Assembly: GCA_947503895.1 (NCBI GenBank)
Contig: CANNFT010000013.1
Location: 62,001 to 126,000, forward strand
Source of the DNA: an uncultured Saccharospirillaceae bacterium
GTDB taxonomy: Bacteria; Pseudomonadota; Gammaproteobacteria; Pseudomonadales; Oceanobacteraceae
Reading direction: 5' to 3'
DNA: 64,000 nucleotides
Positions 1-8,677 of this stretch are shown in pieces; position 1 is the first letter of the stretch; each line of letters begins with the position of its first letter. Below the pieces are notes generated by a model. That model worked only from the letters and a program-made list of their open reading frames with translations, was not told the origin of the DNA and made no database searches. Both the position numbers and the translations under genes were made by a program.

Positions 1-1
1 C

Positions 2-1195
2 GGAACAGGACGTGGTAGAAGCGCAATACGCCATCTCAGAAACGTCAATCTAGAAAGTCCGTACACTCCTAGTGCATTATTAACCTATGGTTGGGCACTG
101 ACCGAGCAATGGCAATATCATGATGCGCTACAGCCTTGGTATATGCTTAAAACCGCTCACTCCCCATTAAATCAAGACGTCCAAGAAACCTTTATAGCCA
201 TTCCCCACTTACTAGAAAAATTAAATGCGAAAGTGTTGGCGCTCGGTGCGTTTGAGTTCGCGACTGAGCAATACGACTTAATACATCAGCAGCTCGAAAA
301 CAGCGCCCAACGGCTTAATTTAGGTCAATTTATTGAACCTATCTTACAGCAGCAGACACCTGGCAAGTGGGGGAGTTTTGAACCGGTCAATCTAACACTT
401 CCGCAGCACCCAGATAGAATTTACTTAAAGGACGTTATGAATCAAGGGTATTTTCAGGGGCAGTTACAAACGCTGCGTGACTTGCATGTCATTGGCAAGC
501 AATTACGAGATGCGTTAAAGGAAATTGATACGTTTAAGCAAACAGTGGTTACACGAAAAGCGGACTTAAATGATATCAAAACATCGAATGCTTTAAGTGA
601 AGGTCGTGAAAAGCTTAAACAATATCAACAGCGATATCGTCATTTACTCAGAAAGATTGATCGTGCATTTGGTGCGCCGGATGGTTCGGGCTTGGCGTCT
701 GAAGAAGAAAAGCAACAGCTAGCTCTATTCAAGGATGTTAAATCTAAAATTTCGAAATTAGGTAAATCGGCTTCGCCTTCGTATCAGAAGCGACTAAGGC
801 GAGTAGAAGGGGTTCTCAAGTGGTCTCTTGCTGAACGATATGCCGAGCGAAAAAAACAAGTTTCATCTAATTTAGCGGTACTTGAAAATGCGATTCGTAC
901 AGCTAAACGGCAGATTGCATTAAGTCATCAGGCATATAAAGATGCCCCAAATGCTTATGTTGGATTTGATCGAAAATTGAAAGACCTCGAACAGCAGCAT
1001 AAAGATCAGCTTACAAAACTAAACCGTGTATATGAAAAGCAGTTAGCGAAGGTCGGCGGCATCGTTAAGAAAGATATCCAAAAGCGGCAAGCGCGAGTTA
1101 CCAATTATGCTTTGCAAGCACGCTTGGCCGCTGCTCGTCTGTATGATGAAACCTCGAATCAACATCGAGTCGTTGAACAAGGAGCGATGAAATGA
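2..1195 (+). CDS. TPR-type protein of an ExbBD/AgmX cluster (5' end outside window)
   Basis: The reading frame is open from base 2, so the gene is truncated by the window edge and its true start is not visible. The visible part begins with TPR-like helices (a segment reading ALLTYGWALTEQ and nearby), then a long, charged, probably coiled-coil C-terminal half rich in Lys, Gln and Arg. No membrane span is seen in this part. The stop overlaps the next start as ATGA, so the two genes are probably translationally coupled. Five downstream genes (lipoproteins, ExbB, two ExbD, AgmX-tail protein) are on the same strand. I infer a structural or scaffolding subunit of that envelope machine. The exact family is not certain. 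Confidence 0.75.
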   Translation, partial: GTGRGRSAIRHLRNVNLESPYTPSALLTYGWALTEQWQYHDALQPWYMLKTAHSPLNQDVQETFIAIPHLLEKLNAKVLALGAFEFATEQYDLIHQQLENSAQRLNLGQFIEPILQQQTPGKWGSFEPVNLTLPQHPDRIYLKDVMNQGYFQGQLQTLRDLHVIGKQLRDALKEIDTFKQTVVTRKADLNDIKTSNALSEGREKLKQYQQRYRHLLRKIDRAFGAPDGSGLASEEEKQQLALFKDVKSKISKLGKSASPSYQKRLRRVEGVLKWSLAERYAERKKQVSSNLAVLENAIRTAKRQIALSHQAYKDAPNAYVGFDRKLKDLEQQHKDQLTKLNRVYEKQLAKVGGIVKKDIQKRQARVTNYALQARLAAARLYDETSNQHRVVEQGAMK

Positions 1196-4059
1196 CGCAG
1201 TTACTTGTTTGGCGAGTACCTGCATTGGCCACTTTAAAATGCAGCGTTTTGATGCTCGTAGGTATTTTACTGTCTGCCTGCTCACATCAGCCAGAAAAAT
1301 CAGTGGTCAGTATGGAGGATGAATTAGAGGGTAAAACCATAGCCAACATTCGTCCTGTGGGCGTTAGGTTGGTCAATTTACCTGCCCCCCCCATGGATAC
1401 CCCTGAAGCCATTAGGCGCTATCAACGTTACCTTGAATTGGCACCACAGAATGATACACGTGTTCATGTCATGCATCGATTAGCGGATCTTAAACTCATG
1501 AGCACCGAAGATTTATTGAGTGACAATCCAGAAGCTTTAGATTCGCAGAAAACGCAGGCCGTCTATCAAGAAGCGATTGATACTTATAAAAAGGTATTGG
1601 CTCAATTTCCAAATCGCCGCGACAGTGACATGCTTTTGTATCAGCTAGCGAAAGCGCATGTCATGAAGGGAGACGAGGGTGCCGCTCGTCAAACATTAGA
1701 ACGGTTAACCAAAACATTTCCAGCCTCCGAGTTAGTGAATGAAGCTTATTACCGCTTGGGAGACCTATACTTCAATTCCGAATTGTACCGACTAGCTGAG
1801 CTAGCATTTGCTTCAGCCATGGAAAAAAATACCACGGGTCGATTTTACACCAGTGCAAATTACATGAGAGGCTGGGCGCAGTTTAAACAACGCTCTTACC
1901 AAGCTGCCTTAGAGTCATTTATCAGCGTCATTGATAGTCGATTTTCGGATACGACAGCGATTGTTCATGCTAATAAAGGAGACCGAGAATTACTTCAGGA
2001 CACGATAAGAGCCATGAGCATGATTTTTTCTGAAGACGGAGGCCAACAAAAAGTAGCATCGTTATTTAATAAAGTCGGGCGTAGACACTTTGAGTACCTC
2101 ATATATGATGGACTCGGTCGATACTATTTGGACAAGCAGCAGTATTCAGATGCAGCTAACACTTTTTTGGCATTTGTAAAAACGAATCCTACCGATGTAT
2201 CTGCACCGACTTTTTATGCTCATATCGTCAAAAGTTATCGAAAAGCGGGGTATGCTGAACTTGTACTCAAACATAAAATGGCTTTTATTGAACGCTACGG
2301 TGTACATAGTGAGTACTGGCAGCGTTTCGGTGATGATATTCATGAAATGATTCGCCCCAACCTAAAAGGCTATACCGCAGAACTTGCACAATACCATCAT
2401 TCAAAAGGGCAAAAATCCAAGGATTTAACTGTTCGATTTAATCATCTATTAGCGGCCAGTCGATGGTATCAGGAATACATTGATACCTTCTCGGCAGACT
2501 CTAATATCGGTGAAATGTACTTTCTGAAAGCTGAAGCACTGTATGAAATTGCTCGATACGAAGAAGCCTTGCTAGATTATGAAAAAGGCGGGTTTGAGTT
2601 TGTCGATCATAATAAAGCAGAGGAATCAGCCTTTGCTGCTTTGGTAACCTACAACCAATTAATACAGCGCCACCATTCTGAAGATGTAAAGCATGCTTGG
2701 CTAAGTAAGAAAGTAGATTCCGCTTTGTTATTTGCCACGCGATATCCACACTCTACTCATACGACACAAGTATTAGCACGAGCTGCTGAAGGGTTATTCA
2801 CCTTGTCCCGATTTACAGTGGCAGCTGAAACGTCGAAGAGAGTATTGGCGAGCAAAGATGCAACACTAAAGCAAAAATCTGTGGCTCATTTGATCATGGG
2901 ACACAGCTACTTTGATCTGCATAAATTTGATGAGGCGGAAAAGTCTTATATTGCAGCTATTCAGCTAAACCTGATTAGTCCGCAAGAGATAACAAATGTG
3001 CGAGAGAAGCTAGCCGCGAGTATTTACAAGCAGGGGGTATATTGGATTAGCCAGAATAAATTTGATCGTGCCATCGATGAATTTATGCGAGTCGGCAAAG
3101 TCGTACCAGAGTCGCCTATTCGCATTTCCGCTCATTATGATGCTGCTGCCTACTTGATGCAGAAAGAAAACTGGGGTCGGGCAGAAAGCATTTTGTTGTC
3201 TTTTAGAGAAGCGTTTCCGCAGCATAAGTTAACGCTGGATATTCCCTCTAAATTAATTGTTGTGTACGAAGGGCTGGAAGAGTGGCGCAAAGCAGCTTTC
3301 GAGCTTCAAGAAATTTGGCGAACAAGTAAAGATAAAGAAAAACAGAGGGTCGCCTTGTTTCAGTCGGCTGAATACTATGAGAAAGACGGTGACATTGAAA
3401 ATGCAATGGCGATGCTTAAACGCTATGCGCATAACTACCCTAAGCCATTTAACACGCAGCTAGAATCCATCGATCGATTGGAAGCATTGTATTTGAAGCA
3501 AAACAAACATGAGAAGCGAAAGTTTTGGTTGGCTAAACTTATATTAGCTGATCGCCAATCCGGCACCGCACGAACCGCGCGATCCAAATATCTGGCAGCT
3601 AAAGCTTCATTTTCGCTTGCGGATTATGAGCGCCAATCTTACGCTTCAATTCCACTTACTTTGCCATTGAAAAACAGTTTGGCGAAGAAAAAAGTGGCAT
3701 TAAAACGCACACTTGATGCTTATCAACAAACAGCCAAAATGGAAGTCCAAGAGTTCACAACGGCTGCCACTTATCAAATTGCTGAAATTTATGGTGAATT
3801 AAGTCGCGATTTAATGAACTCACAGCGCCCCGCAGGATTAAACGAACTCGAACTGGAAGAGTACGATTACTTACTTGAAGATCAAGCATTCCCGTTTGAA
3901 GAAGCGGCCATCAAAATACATGAAACGAATGTAAAACGTAGCTGGGACGGATTATACGATGACTGGATTAGTAAAAGTTTAGTGGCGTTGGGTAAATTAA
4001 TGCCGGCTCGATACGGTAAGGAGGAGGTGCGCTATGATGTTATTGCGGAAATTCACTAA
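1192..4059 (+). CDS. large TPR lipoprotein
   Basis: A 955-residue protein with a signal peptide and a lipobox (LSAC, lipidated Cys at residue 30), so it should be anchored in the envelope, probably the outer membrane. Almost the whole mature part is TPR-like helical repeats, with runs such as YYRLGDLYFNSELYRLAE near residues 185-200 and later copies to about residue 760. It starts inside the stop of the preceding gene and overlaps the next gene by 26 bp. Large TPR lipoproteins of this sort accompany ExbB/ExbD and AgmX/PglI-tailed proteins in gliding-type clusters of Myxococcus and in related gammaproteobacterial clusters. A role as partner of the proton-driven complex is inferred; no enzymatic motif is seen. 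Confidence 0.8.
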   Translation: MTQLLVWRVPALATLKCSVLMLVGILLSACSHQPEKSVVSMEDELEGKTIANIRPVGVRLVNLPAPPMDTPEAIRRYQRYLELAPQNDTRVHVMHRLADLKLMSTEDLLSDNPEALDSQKTQAVYQEAIDTYKKVLAQFPNRRDSDMLLYQLAKAHVMKGDEGAARQTLERLTKTFPASELVNEAYYRLGDLYFNSELYRLAELAFASAMEKNTTGRFYTSANYMRGWAQFKQRSYQAALESFISVIDSRFSDTTAIVHANKGDRELLQDTIRAMSMIFSEDGGQQKVASLFNKVGRRHFEYLIYDGLGRYYLDKQQYSDAANTFLAFVKTNPTDVSAPTFYAHIVKSYRKAGYAELVLKHKMAFIERYGVHSEYWQRFGDDIHEMIRPNLKGYTAELAQYHHSKGQKSKDLTVRFNHLLAASRWYQEYIDTFSADSNIGEMYFLKAEALYEIARYEEALLDYEKGGFEFVDHNKAEESAFAALVTYNQLIQRHHSEDVKHAWLSKKVDSALLFATRYPHSTHTTQVLARAAEGLFTLSRFTVAAETSKRVLASKDATLKQKSVAHLIMGHSYFDLHKFDEAEKSYIAAIQLNLISPQEITNVREKLAASIYKQGVYWISQNKFDRAIDEFMRVGKVVPESPIRISAHYDAAAYLMQKENWGRAESILLSFREAFPQHKLTLDIPSKLIVVYEGLEEWRKAAFELQEIWRTSKDKEKQRVALFQSAEYYEKDGDIENAMAMLKRYAHNYPKPFNTQLESIDRLEALYLKQNKHEKRKFWLAKLILADRQSGTARTARSKYLAAKASFSLADYERQSYASIPLTLPLKNSLAKKKVALKRTLDAYQQTAKMEVQEFTTAATYQIAEIYGELSRDLMNSQRPAGLNELELEEYDYLLEDQAFPFEEAAIKIHETNVKRSWDGLYDDWISKSLVALGKLMPARYGKEEVRYDVIAEIH

Positions 4060-4702
4060 TATACCAAATGCGGTAGCTGCACCAGACTGGCTTGCGCTTT
4101 CAATGTTTATTTTTTTGATGGTTGGTCTAGCCGGTTGTGGTTCAACCCCAGTCAAAAAGAAAGTCGCTGCCAATGTGCAATCGAGCGTAGTTGAGGTGCC
4201 TGTTGAAGCTGCAGAGAAGTTTAAACTCGCCGTTAATGATATGAATGACGGCAACGACGACCAAGCAGAAAAGCAGTTTATTGAACTCACGCAAACGTAC
4301 CCTCAATTATCGGGACCATTTGCTAATTTAGGTGTGCTATACAGTAAGCGTGAAAATTGGGCGGATGCCGAAAAATATTTGGTTCTGGCCGCTGAGAAAA
4401 ATCATCGTAATGCCAAAGTTTACAATCAACTCGGGTTTAATTTTCGCAAGCAGGGAAAATTTGACAAAGCTCGAAAGGCCTACCGAGATGCTCTTAAAGC
4501 TAACCCTAATCACTCTGATACCTATTTAAACCTCGGCATTCTGTACGATATCTATTTAGGAAAACTGGAAACCGCTGCGAAATTTTATAAAAAATACCAA
4601 TCAATGCAACATCAGCCTGACAGTAAAGTCGCTGGCTGGTTGGTGGATATAGAGCGTCGAATTGGAAAGCAACAGCAGCAAACAGCGGAGGCTATGCAGT
4701 AA
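4034..4702 (+). CDS. TPR lipoprotein (222 aa)
   Basis: The second lipoprotein of the cluster. A hydrophobic leader ends in the lipobox LAGC with Cys at residue 35. The mature protein has about three TPR units between residues 70 and 190 (for example NLGVLYSKRENWADAEKYL). The start at 4034 has a strong GGAGG-type ribosome site and lies inside the end of the previous gene, so coupling is likely. The short C-terminus is Gln-rich. TPR lipoproteins of this size occur as assembly or pilotin-like partners in secretion and gliding machines. A structural role with the 955-residue lipoprotein is inferred. Confidence 0.8.
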   Translation: MMLLRKFTNIPNAVAAPDWLALSMFIFLMVGLAGCGSTPVKKKVAANVQSSVVEVPVEAAEKFKLAVNDMNDGNDDQAEKQFIELTQTYPQLSGPFANLGVLYSKRENWADAEKYLVLAAEKNHRNAKVYNQLGFNFRKQGKFDKARKAYRDALKANPNHSDTYLNLGILYDIYLGKLETAAKFYKKYQSMQHQPDSKVAGWLVDIERRIGKQQQQTAEAMQ

Positions 4703-4704
4703 TC

Positions 4705-5004
4705 ATGGTATGTCGAATCAGCTTAGTATCCGCACTCATTTTATTGTGTTCCACGAACGTTAACGCTGCCGATGTCGTTCGACTAGAGGGCACAAAAATA
4801 AAGGCGGGGCATGAGGCCCCACAAGTCATGTATATCATCCCTTGGCAGTCACCAGAAGGGGCTGAACGACTTTATAGCCCGATACGTGGTGCACCTATTG
4901 AAAAATTGCGGCCGCTGGATCCGCACGCTTTTAATTTGGAATTAGATTTATATCAACAATGGAAAGCCGGTCAACAAGCAACCGTTGACGGAACTGAAAA
5001 TTAA
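4705..5004 (+). CDS. small exported protein of the ExbBD/AgmX cluster
   Basis: A 99-residue protein with a clear Sec signal peptide (hydrophobic residues 5-16, likely cut after VNA near residue 21). The mature part of about 78 residues has no recognised domain. It starts three bases after the preceding stop, so it belongs to the same transcript. The family is not recognised. Its constant company with TPR lipoproteins and ExbB/ExbD genes suggests a small periplasmic or outer-membrane subunit. A 190-bp gap follows before exbB, where a secondary promoter could lie; I see no convincing -35/-10 pair there. Confidence 0.7.
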   Translation: MVCRISLVSALILLCSTNVNAADVVRLEGTKIKAGHEAPQVMYIIPWQSPEGAERLYSPIRGAPIEKLRPLDPHAFNLELDLYQQWKAGQQATVDGTEN

Positions 5005-5196
5005 TCATTAAATGGGAATTATGCGACGAACGCGGTTTGGTGGCATCAATGCTCTACTTTTTGAAGGGAATCTAACGCTAATGGATAGGGGTGAAGTGCC
5101 CTGTTAGGCGGTTCGTGAGCAAAAAATTCGCTTTGCAGAGTGACCCAATTCAGTCTGCAGCTCATTATAAAAATAAAAGATTTCGAGGCTTTATAA

Positions 5197-5850
5197 ATGG
5201 ATACTTTAATTCGTTTCTTTCAAGACGGTGGTGTCTTCATGTATCCGATTGCGATCATTTTAGCAATTGGACTAGCCATTACACTAGAAAGGTTTATTTC
5301 TATTTCACTGTCAAAGCGAAAGAATCGAAGAGCGTTTGAGGAAATGCTCCCTCTCATTCAACGAAAAGATTATAAATCAGCCTTAAACTATGCATCACAA
5401 AGTGATGCGCCTATCGCCAGTATTTACGGCTCTGGTATAGCGCGAATTCCGTCTAGTTCACGCCGAGAGGATGTGGAATATGCGATGGAAGAAGGGTTGA
5501 TGGAAACCATTCCAAAGTTAGAGAAGCGTACACAATATATCGCCACACTAGCCAATATTTCGACGTTAATGGGGCTGTTAGGCACGATTATTGGTTTGAT
5601 CGCGGCATTCACGGCGGTTGCAAATGCGGACCCCTCTGACAAGGCAACATTGCTATCTCAAAGTATCTCCGTTGCGATGAATACCACGGCATTTGGATTG
5701 ATGGCGGCCATACCCTTACTGTTAGCCCATTCTGTCTTGCAATCCAAAACGAATGAAATTGTTGATAGTTTGGAAATGGCGGGCGTTAAGTTCTTAAATA
5801 TCATTACCGAGCGTAAGCCATCCGCAGCATCTTCAAAACCTGCACAATAA
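5197..5850 (+). CDS. exbB-like: MotA/TolQ/ExbB-family proton channel subunit
   Basis: A 217-residue inner-membrane protein with three membrane segments (about residues 13-35, 110-135 and 150-175). The last two carry the family pattern: a Gly-rich stretch near LMGLLGTIIGLIAAF and a Thr/Ala-rich stretch near MNTTAFGLMAAIPLLLAH. Proteins of this family form the pentameric stator that, with ExbD/TolR, couples proton flow to mechanical work. Two exbD genes and a TonB/AgmX-like gene follow at short spacing, so this is a dedicated energising unit and not the general siderophore ExbB. A GAGG ribosome site lies about nine bases before the start. Confidence 0.93.
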   Translation: MDTLIRFFQDGGVFMYPIAIILAIGLAITLERFISISLSKRKNRRAFEEMLPLIQRKDYKSALNYASQSDAPIASIYGSGIARIPSSSRREDVEYAMEEGLMETIPKLEKRTQYIATLANISTLMGLLGTIIGLIAAFTAVANADPSDKATLLSQSISVAMNTTAFGLMAAIPLLLAHSVLQSKTNEIVDSLEMAGVKFLNIITERKPSAASSKPAQ

Positions 5851-5871
5851 TCAATTCGCGGAGGGCCGGCA

Positions 5872-6399
5872 ATGAGACGCCATAAAAAGCCATCAGATGA
5901 AGCAGAATTGGATATTACTTCATTTATGAATCTCATGATTATACTTGTTCCTGTGCTGCTGATTAGCATGGTGTTTAATCATATAACGGTGCTAGAACTT
6001 AGATTGCCTTTAGAAGATAAAATAAAAAATCAAGACATGAACGTAGATGATTTGCCGCTAGAAGTGGTGGTTCGTAAGTCAACTATTTCAGTGAATTTAG
6101 GTCCAGAGCCCATCGAGCAAATAGCCGCATTAGACGGTAAGCATGACTATAATCGTCTTTCGATGGTGCTGCAAAAAATGAAAAAGATTTTGGGCCGTGA
6201 GCGAAAGGATATTGTGATTCTCTCTGAGCCGAATATCGATTATCAAGTTTTAATAAAGGTAATTGATACCTCTAAGTCTTTCCCAGCTGTATTGGCCACG
6301 TCCGTTGTGGATGCGGTGCTGTTCCCTGATGTTTCATTAGGCGATGCGCCTAATGCTAAATCGCAGCAACGTGTCAGTGCAGTGATGGAGATAAATTAA
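5872..6399 (+). CDS. exbD-like: ExbD/TolR-family protein 1, with Asn at the usual proton-carrying Asp
   Basis: A 175-residue protein with a short cytoplasmic N-terminus, one membrane helix (about residues 17-36) and a periplasmic domain, the ExbD layout. In ExbD and TolR the helix begins with a conserved Asp (IDV or MDI context) that carries protons. Here the matching position reads SFMNLM, giving Asn20. The next gene, also exbD-like, keeps the Asp. This paralogue may therefore be a structural, non-protonatable partner. It follows exbB by 21 bp with a GGAGGG ribosome site, and its last base overlaps the next start. Confidence 0.9.
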   Translation: MRRHKKPSDEAELDITSFMNLMIILVPVLLISMVFNHITVLELRLPLEDKIKNQDMNVDDLPLEVVVRKSTISVNLGPEPIEQIAALDGKHDYNRLSMVLQKMKKILGRERKDIVILSEPNIDYQVLIKVIDTSKSFPAVLATSVVDAVLFPDVSLGDAPNAKSQQRVSAVMEIN

Positions 6400-6926
6400 T
6401 GAAGCCTTCTCGTCGTGCAAAGCGGATGGCCCGCAACCATAAGCGAAATCAAAAAAAAGCCTCGCTAAATCTCGTTTCACTCATGGATATTTTTACGATC
6501 ATGGTGTTCTTCTTAATGATGAACCAAAGTGATGTGGAAGTAATGGCAAATGACAGCATTAAATTACCGGAATCAACCGCTGATACGCAGCCTCAAAATA
6601 CCATTAATCTTCTAGTGAACAATCAAGATATTATCGTACAAGGGCGTGCAATTGCTAAAGTTCAGGATGTACTGGCTAGCCAAACAGATGATGACGTCAT
6701 CGTCTCATTGGAAAAGGAACTTATTTACTTGGCAAGTCGGCGAAATGCCACAGAGCTGGAAGCAGAAATAGGTAGGCCCATTACAATAATGGGAGACCAC
6801 GGAATACCTTATCAATTGCTCAAGAAAATAATGGCAACGTGTCAAAAAACGGAGTTTACTCAGATTTCTCTTGCCGTTAAGCAAAGTGCGGGTGAACAGA
6901 ACGTCCCGGCTAATAAGGGGGCATAA
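6399..6926 (+). CDS. exbD-like: ExbD/TolR-family protein 2 with conserved Asp
   Basis: A 175-residue ExbD-type protein: a basic cytoplasmic N-terminus (residues 1-20), one membrane helix (about 27-43) with the motif SLMDIF that places the conserved Asp at residue 30, and a periplasmic domain. It should form the proton-carrying partner of the ExbB channel. The start overlaps the stop of exbD 1 and its own stop overlaps the start of the AgmX-like gene, so the four genes are tightly coupled. The two ExbD proteins differ strongly outside the helix and so are old paralogues, not a recent duplication. Confidence 0.92.
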   Translation: MKPSRRAKRMARNHKRNQKKASLNLVSLMDIFTIMVFFLMMNQSDVEVMANDSIKLPESTADTQPQNTINLLVNNQDIIVQGRAIAKVQDVLASQTDDDVIVSLEKELIYLASRRNATELEAEIGRPITIMGDHGIPYQLLKKIMATCQKTEFTQISLAVKQSAGEQNVPANKGA

Positions 6927-7918
6927 TGACCACCGCGACATTTAAAACCACGGGCTTACCGTGGTCAAAATCAAAGGATCAATTGCTGTTCAAGTGGATT
7001 TTGCTGAGCCTTCTTGGTTTATGTATTGCACTGGGGGTGCTGATTCCCAATGTACAATTGCCAGAGATTAAGCGGGAAAAGCTCGAAAAAATTCCACCGC
7101 AATTAGCAAAGGTGATTAAAAGAACAAAAGAAGCGCCTAAGCCTGTGGTAAATCTACCGCCTAAACCTGAAACAATTATCGAAAAAAAACCAGAAATTAA
7201 AAAAGAAATCTTGAAAAAAGAGGTAGTCAAGCCAACGCCTGTTGCGGAACCAGTCGTGCCACCGCGACCCAAGCCTAAACCCATCTCTCAAAAAGATCGT
7301 ACGCCAGAAAAGGTGAGAGCGGCTAAAGAGAAAGCAAAAAAACTCATGTCAGGAGCGGCCGTTGAATTGGCTGATATGCAATCTTTGGTCAATATAGAAG
7401 AACTCGCGTTGGATAGCGCTCAATTAACCAATGACGGCAAGCAGCGAACAGATTCGGGGACGGTGGTTGATGAGAAGGCGGTGGCTCATATTGCAAACAT
7501 TGATGAGGCGAAGTTGACGAGGCAAACGGGTGGTGCTCAATTAGCGGAAGCAACGCGAGAGACTACAAAAGTGAAGGCATTGCCGAAGGATAAACTGTCT
7601 ACCCCGCCTGAAAAAACTGAAACCAAAAAGCTCGCCAGATCGCAGATGCAAATACGCCGAGTATTTGAGAAAAGTAAATCTCGATTTGACCGTATATACC
7701 GACGTGCGCTGAGAGAAAACCCTGCACTTGAAGGAACAGTGATGCTAGGCGTTAAAGTGGCTCCTTCAGGAGAGGTCGCATCATGTGAAGTAGCGTCCAG
7801 CGATTTAAATGACAAAAAGGTTGAGCGAAAGCTTATTTCAACGTGCAGAATGTTGAGTTTTGCCCCTTCGGATAAATCAGATGAATTTGAATGGCCGCTT
7901 GCCTTTTCTCCTCAGTAA
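6926..7918 (+). CDS. TonB-like energy transducer with AgmX/PglI-type C-terminal domain
   Basis: A 330-residue protein with one N-terminal membrane anchor (about residues 24-42), a Pro/Lys-rich periplasm-spanning stretch (about 50-125, many PKP and KKPEIKKE units), a variable middle and a C-terminal domain from about residue 235. That domain (RRVFEKSKSRFDRIYRRAL, then a beta-rich part with two Cys) matches the AgmX/PglI tail found in Myxococcus gliding and related secretion proteins. By analogy with TonB it should carry energy from ExbB/ExbD across the periplasm to the TPR lipoproteins. It is the last gene of the run and is followed by a hairpin. Confidence 0.87.
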   Translation: MTTATFKTTGLPWSKSKDQLLFKWILLSLLGLCIALGVLIPNVQLPEIKREKLEKIPPQLAKVIKRTKEAPKPVVNLPPKPETIIEKKPEIKKEILKKEVVKPTPVAEPVVPPRPKPKPISQKDRTPEKVRAAKEKAKKLMSGAAVELADMQSLVNIEELALDSAQLTNDGKQRTDSGTVVDEKAVAHIANIDEAKLTRQTGGAQLAEATRETTKVKALPKDKLSTPPEKTETKKLARSQMQIRRVFEKSKSRFDRIYRRALRENPALEGTVMLGVKVAPSGEVASCEVASSDLNDKKVERKLISTCRMLSFAPSDKSDEFEWPLAFSPQ

Positions 7919-7944
7919 GATTGAGACCTAAGAAGTGCCTTTAA

Positions 7945-7971
7945 GAATAGGCCGGTTTTACCGGTCTATTC
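7945..7971. terminator. hairpin between convergent genes
   Basis: A 12-bp stem (one G-T wobble) with a TTT loop, left arm GAATAGGCCGGT. It lies 27 bases after the AgmX-like stop and ahead of the convergent MaoC gene. No T-run follows on either strand, so it may act as a bidirectional transcription barrier or mRNA end, not a classical intrinsic terminator. Confidence 0.55.
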
Positions 7972-8022
7972 ATGGAAGGAGTACCGTTCTTAAATGGTTC
8001 ATGATGTTGAAAGATAAAAAGA

Positions 8023-8496
8023 TTATTGAATATTAATATCAGGTAGCTTGGGTTCTTCTACCTGAATTTTCTCGGCGGGGGCAATCACTTCCGCTGTACC
8101 GGATGTCACAAGCTTGTTGTCTTGATTCACTACCTCGCAATTGAACACCACAATATTTCGTTTAGTCTTCTTTTCTTCAACTGTTACGGTGACTGTTAAC
8201 GTATCGCCGATGTGCGTCGGCCGTTTAAACTTTAAGTTTTGACTAAGGTAGATTGTCCCAGGGCCTGGCATGACGGTTGCCAGTGTTGCAGAGATTAAAG
8301 ACCCAGACCACATACCATGCGCGATCTGTTTTTTGAAGGATGTGGTTTCAGCATAATCTGGGTTGATATGTATGGGGTTGACGTCTCCACTGGCCGCAGC
8401 AAATAATAATAACTCTCGCTCAGTGAGCGTCTTACTGAAGGTTGCGCTGTCGCCGTCGGATAGTTCATCAAATGTCAGGTTTTCAAGTGTCGGCAT
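8023..8496 (-). CDS. MaoC-like (R)-specific enoyl-CoA hydratase
   Basis: A 157-residue hot-dog fold protein of the MaoC/PhaJ family. The hydratase motif is visible as SGDVNPIH with the catalytic pair Asp38 and His43, followed by the typical QIAHGMWSGSLISA segment. Such enzymes add water to trans-2-enoyl-CoA to give (R)-3-hydroxyacyl-CoA, linking beta-oxidation to polyhydroxyalkanoate or lipid synthesis. The length is normal for the single-domain form. The upstream neighbour on the same strand is an alpha/beta hydrolase, and fadD is divergent beyond it, so a fatty-acid context is plausible. A stable inverted repeat lies just upstream of the start. Confidence 0.88.
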   Translation of the reverse strand: MPTLENLTFDELSDGDSATFSKTLTERELLLFAAASGDVNPIHINPDYAETTSFKKQIAHGMWSGSLISATLATVMPGPGTIYLSQNLKFKRPTHIGDTLTVTVTVEEKKTKRNIVVFNCEVVNQDNKLVTSGTAEVIAPAEKIQVEEPKLPDINIQ

Positions 8497-8550
8497 GCTA
8501 TTCTCTTTATTTTTTGCGAAGACTCAAAAGATGATTCATTTTCATAACCG

Positions 8551-8590
8551 GTTTTGCACCTGTGTTGTCAATTAACGAACAGGTGAAAAC
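8551..8590. promoter_or_regulatory. inverted repeat upstream of the MaoC gene
   Basis: CACCTGT at 8557-8563 is matched by ACAGGTG at 8579-8585. The outer bases GTTTT and AAAAC extend the pairing to about 12 bp with one bulge. The repeat is 60-90 bases before the minus-strand MaoC start. It could be an operator or an RNA hairpin; the sequence alone does not decide. Confidence 0.3.
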
Positions 8591-8615
8591 AGCGTGTTAG
8601 GAGTCACAAATAATG

Positions 8616-8658
8616 AAGACTGTCATGTGAACCGGAATTCACGATCACAGACAGTCTT
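8616..8658 (-). terminator. long hairpin after the alpha/beta hydrolase gene
   Basis: AAGACTGTC at 8616-8624 pairs perfectly with GACAGTCTT at 8650-8658. Inside is a second stem, GTGAA/TTCAC in the minus direction. The structure starts 20 bases after the hydrolase stop on the minus strand. A T-run is missing, so it is a terminator-like element only. Confidence 0.4.
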
Positions 8659-8677
8659 AAATTCACTTTCAGCCGCA

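Noticed and set aside
5091..5339. 82-codon frame before and into exbB
   Set aside because: It overlaps the well-supported exbB start in another frame and has no domain.
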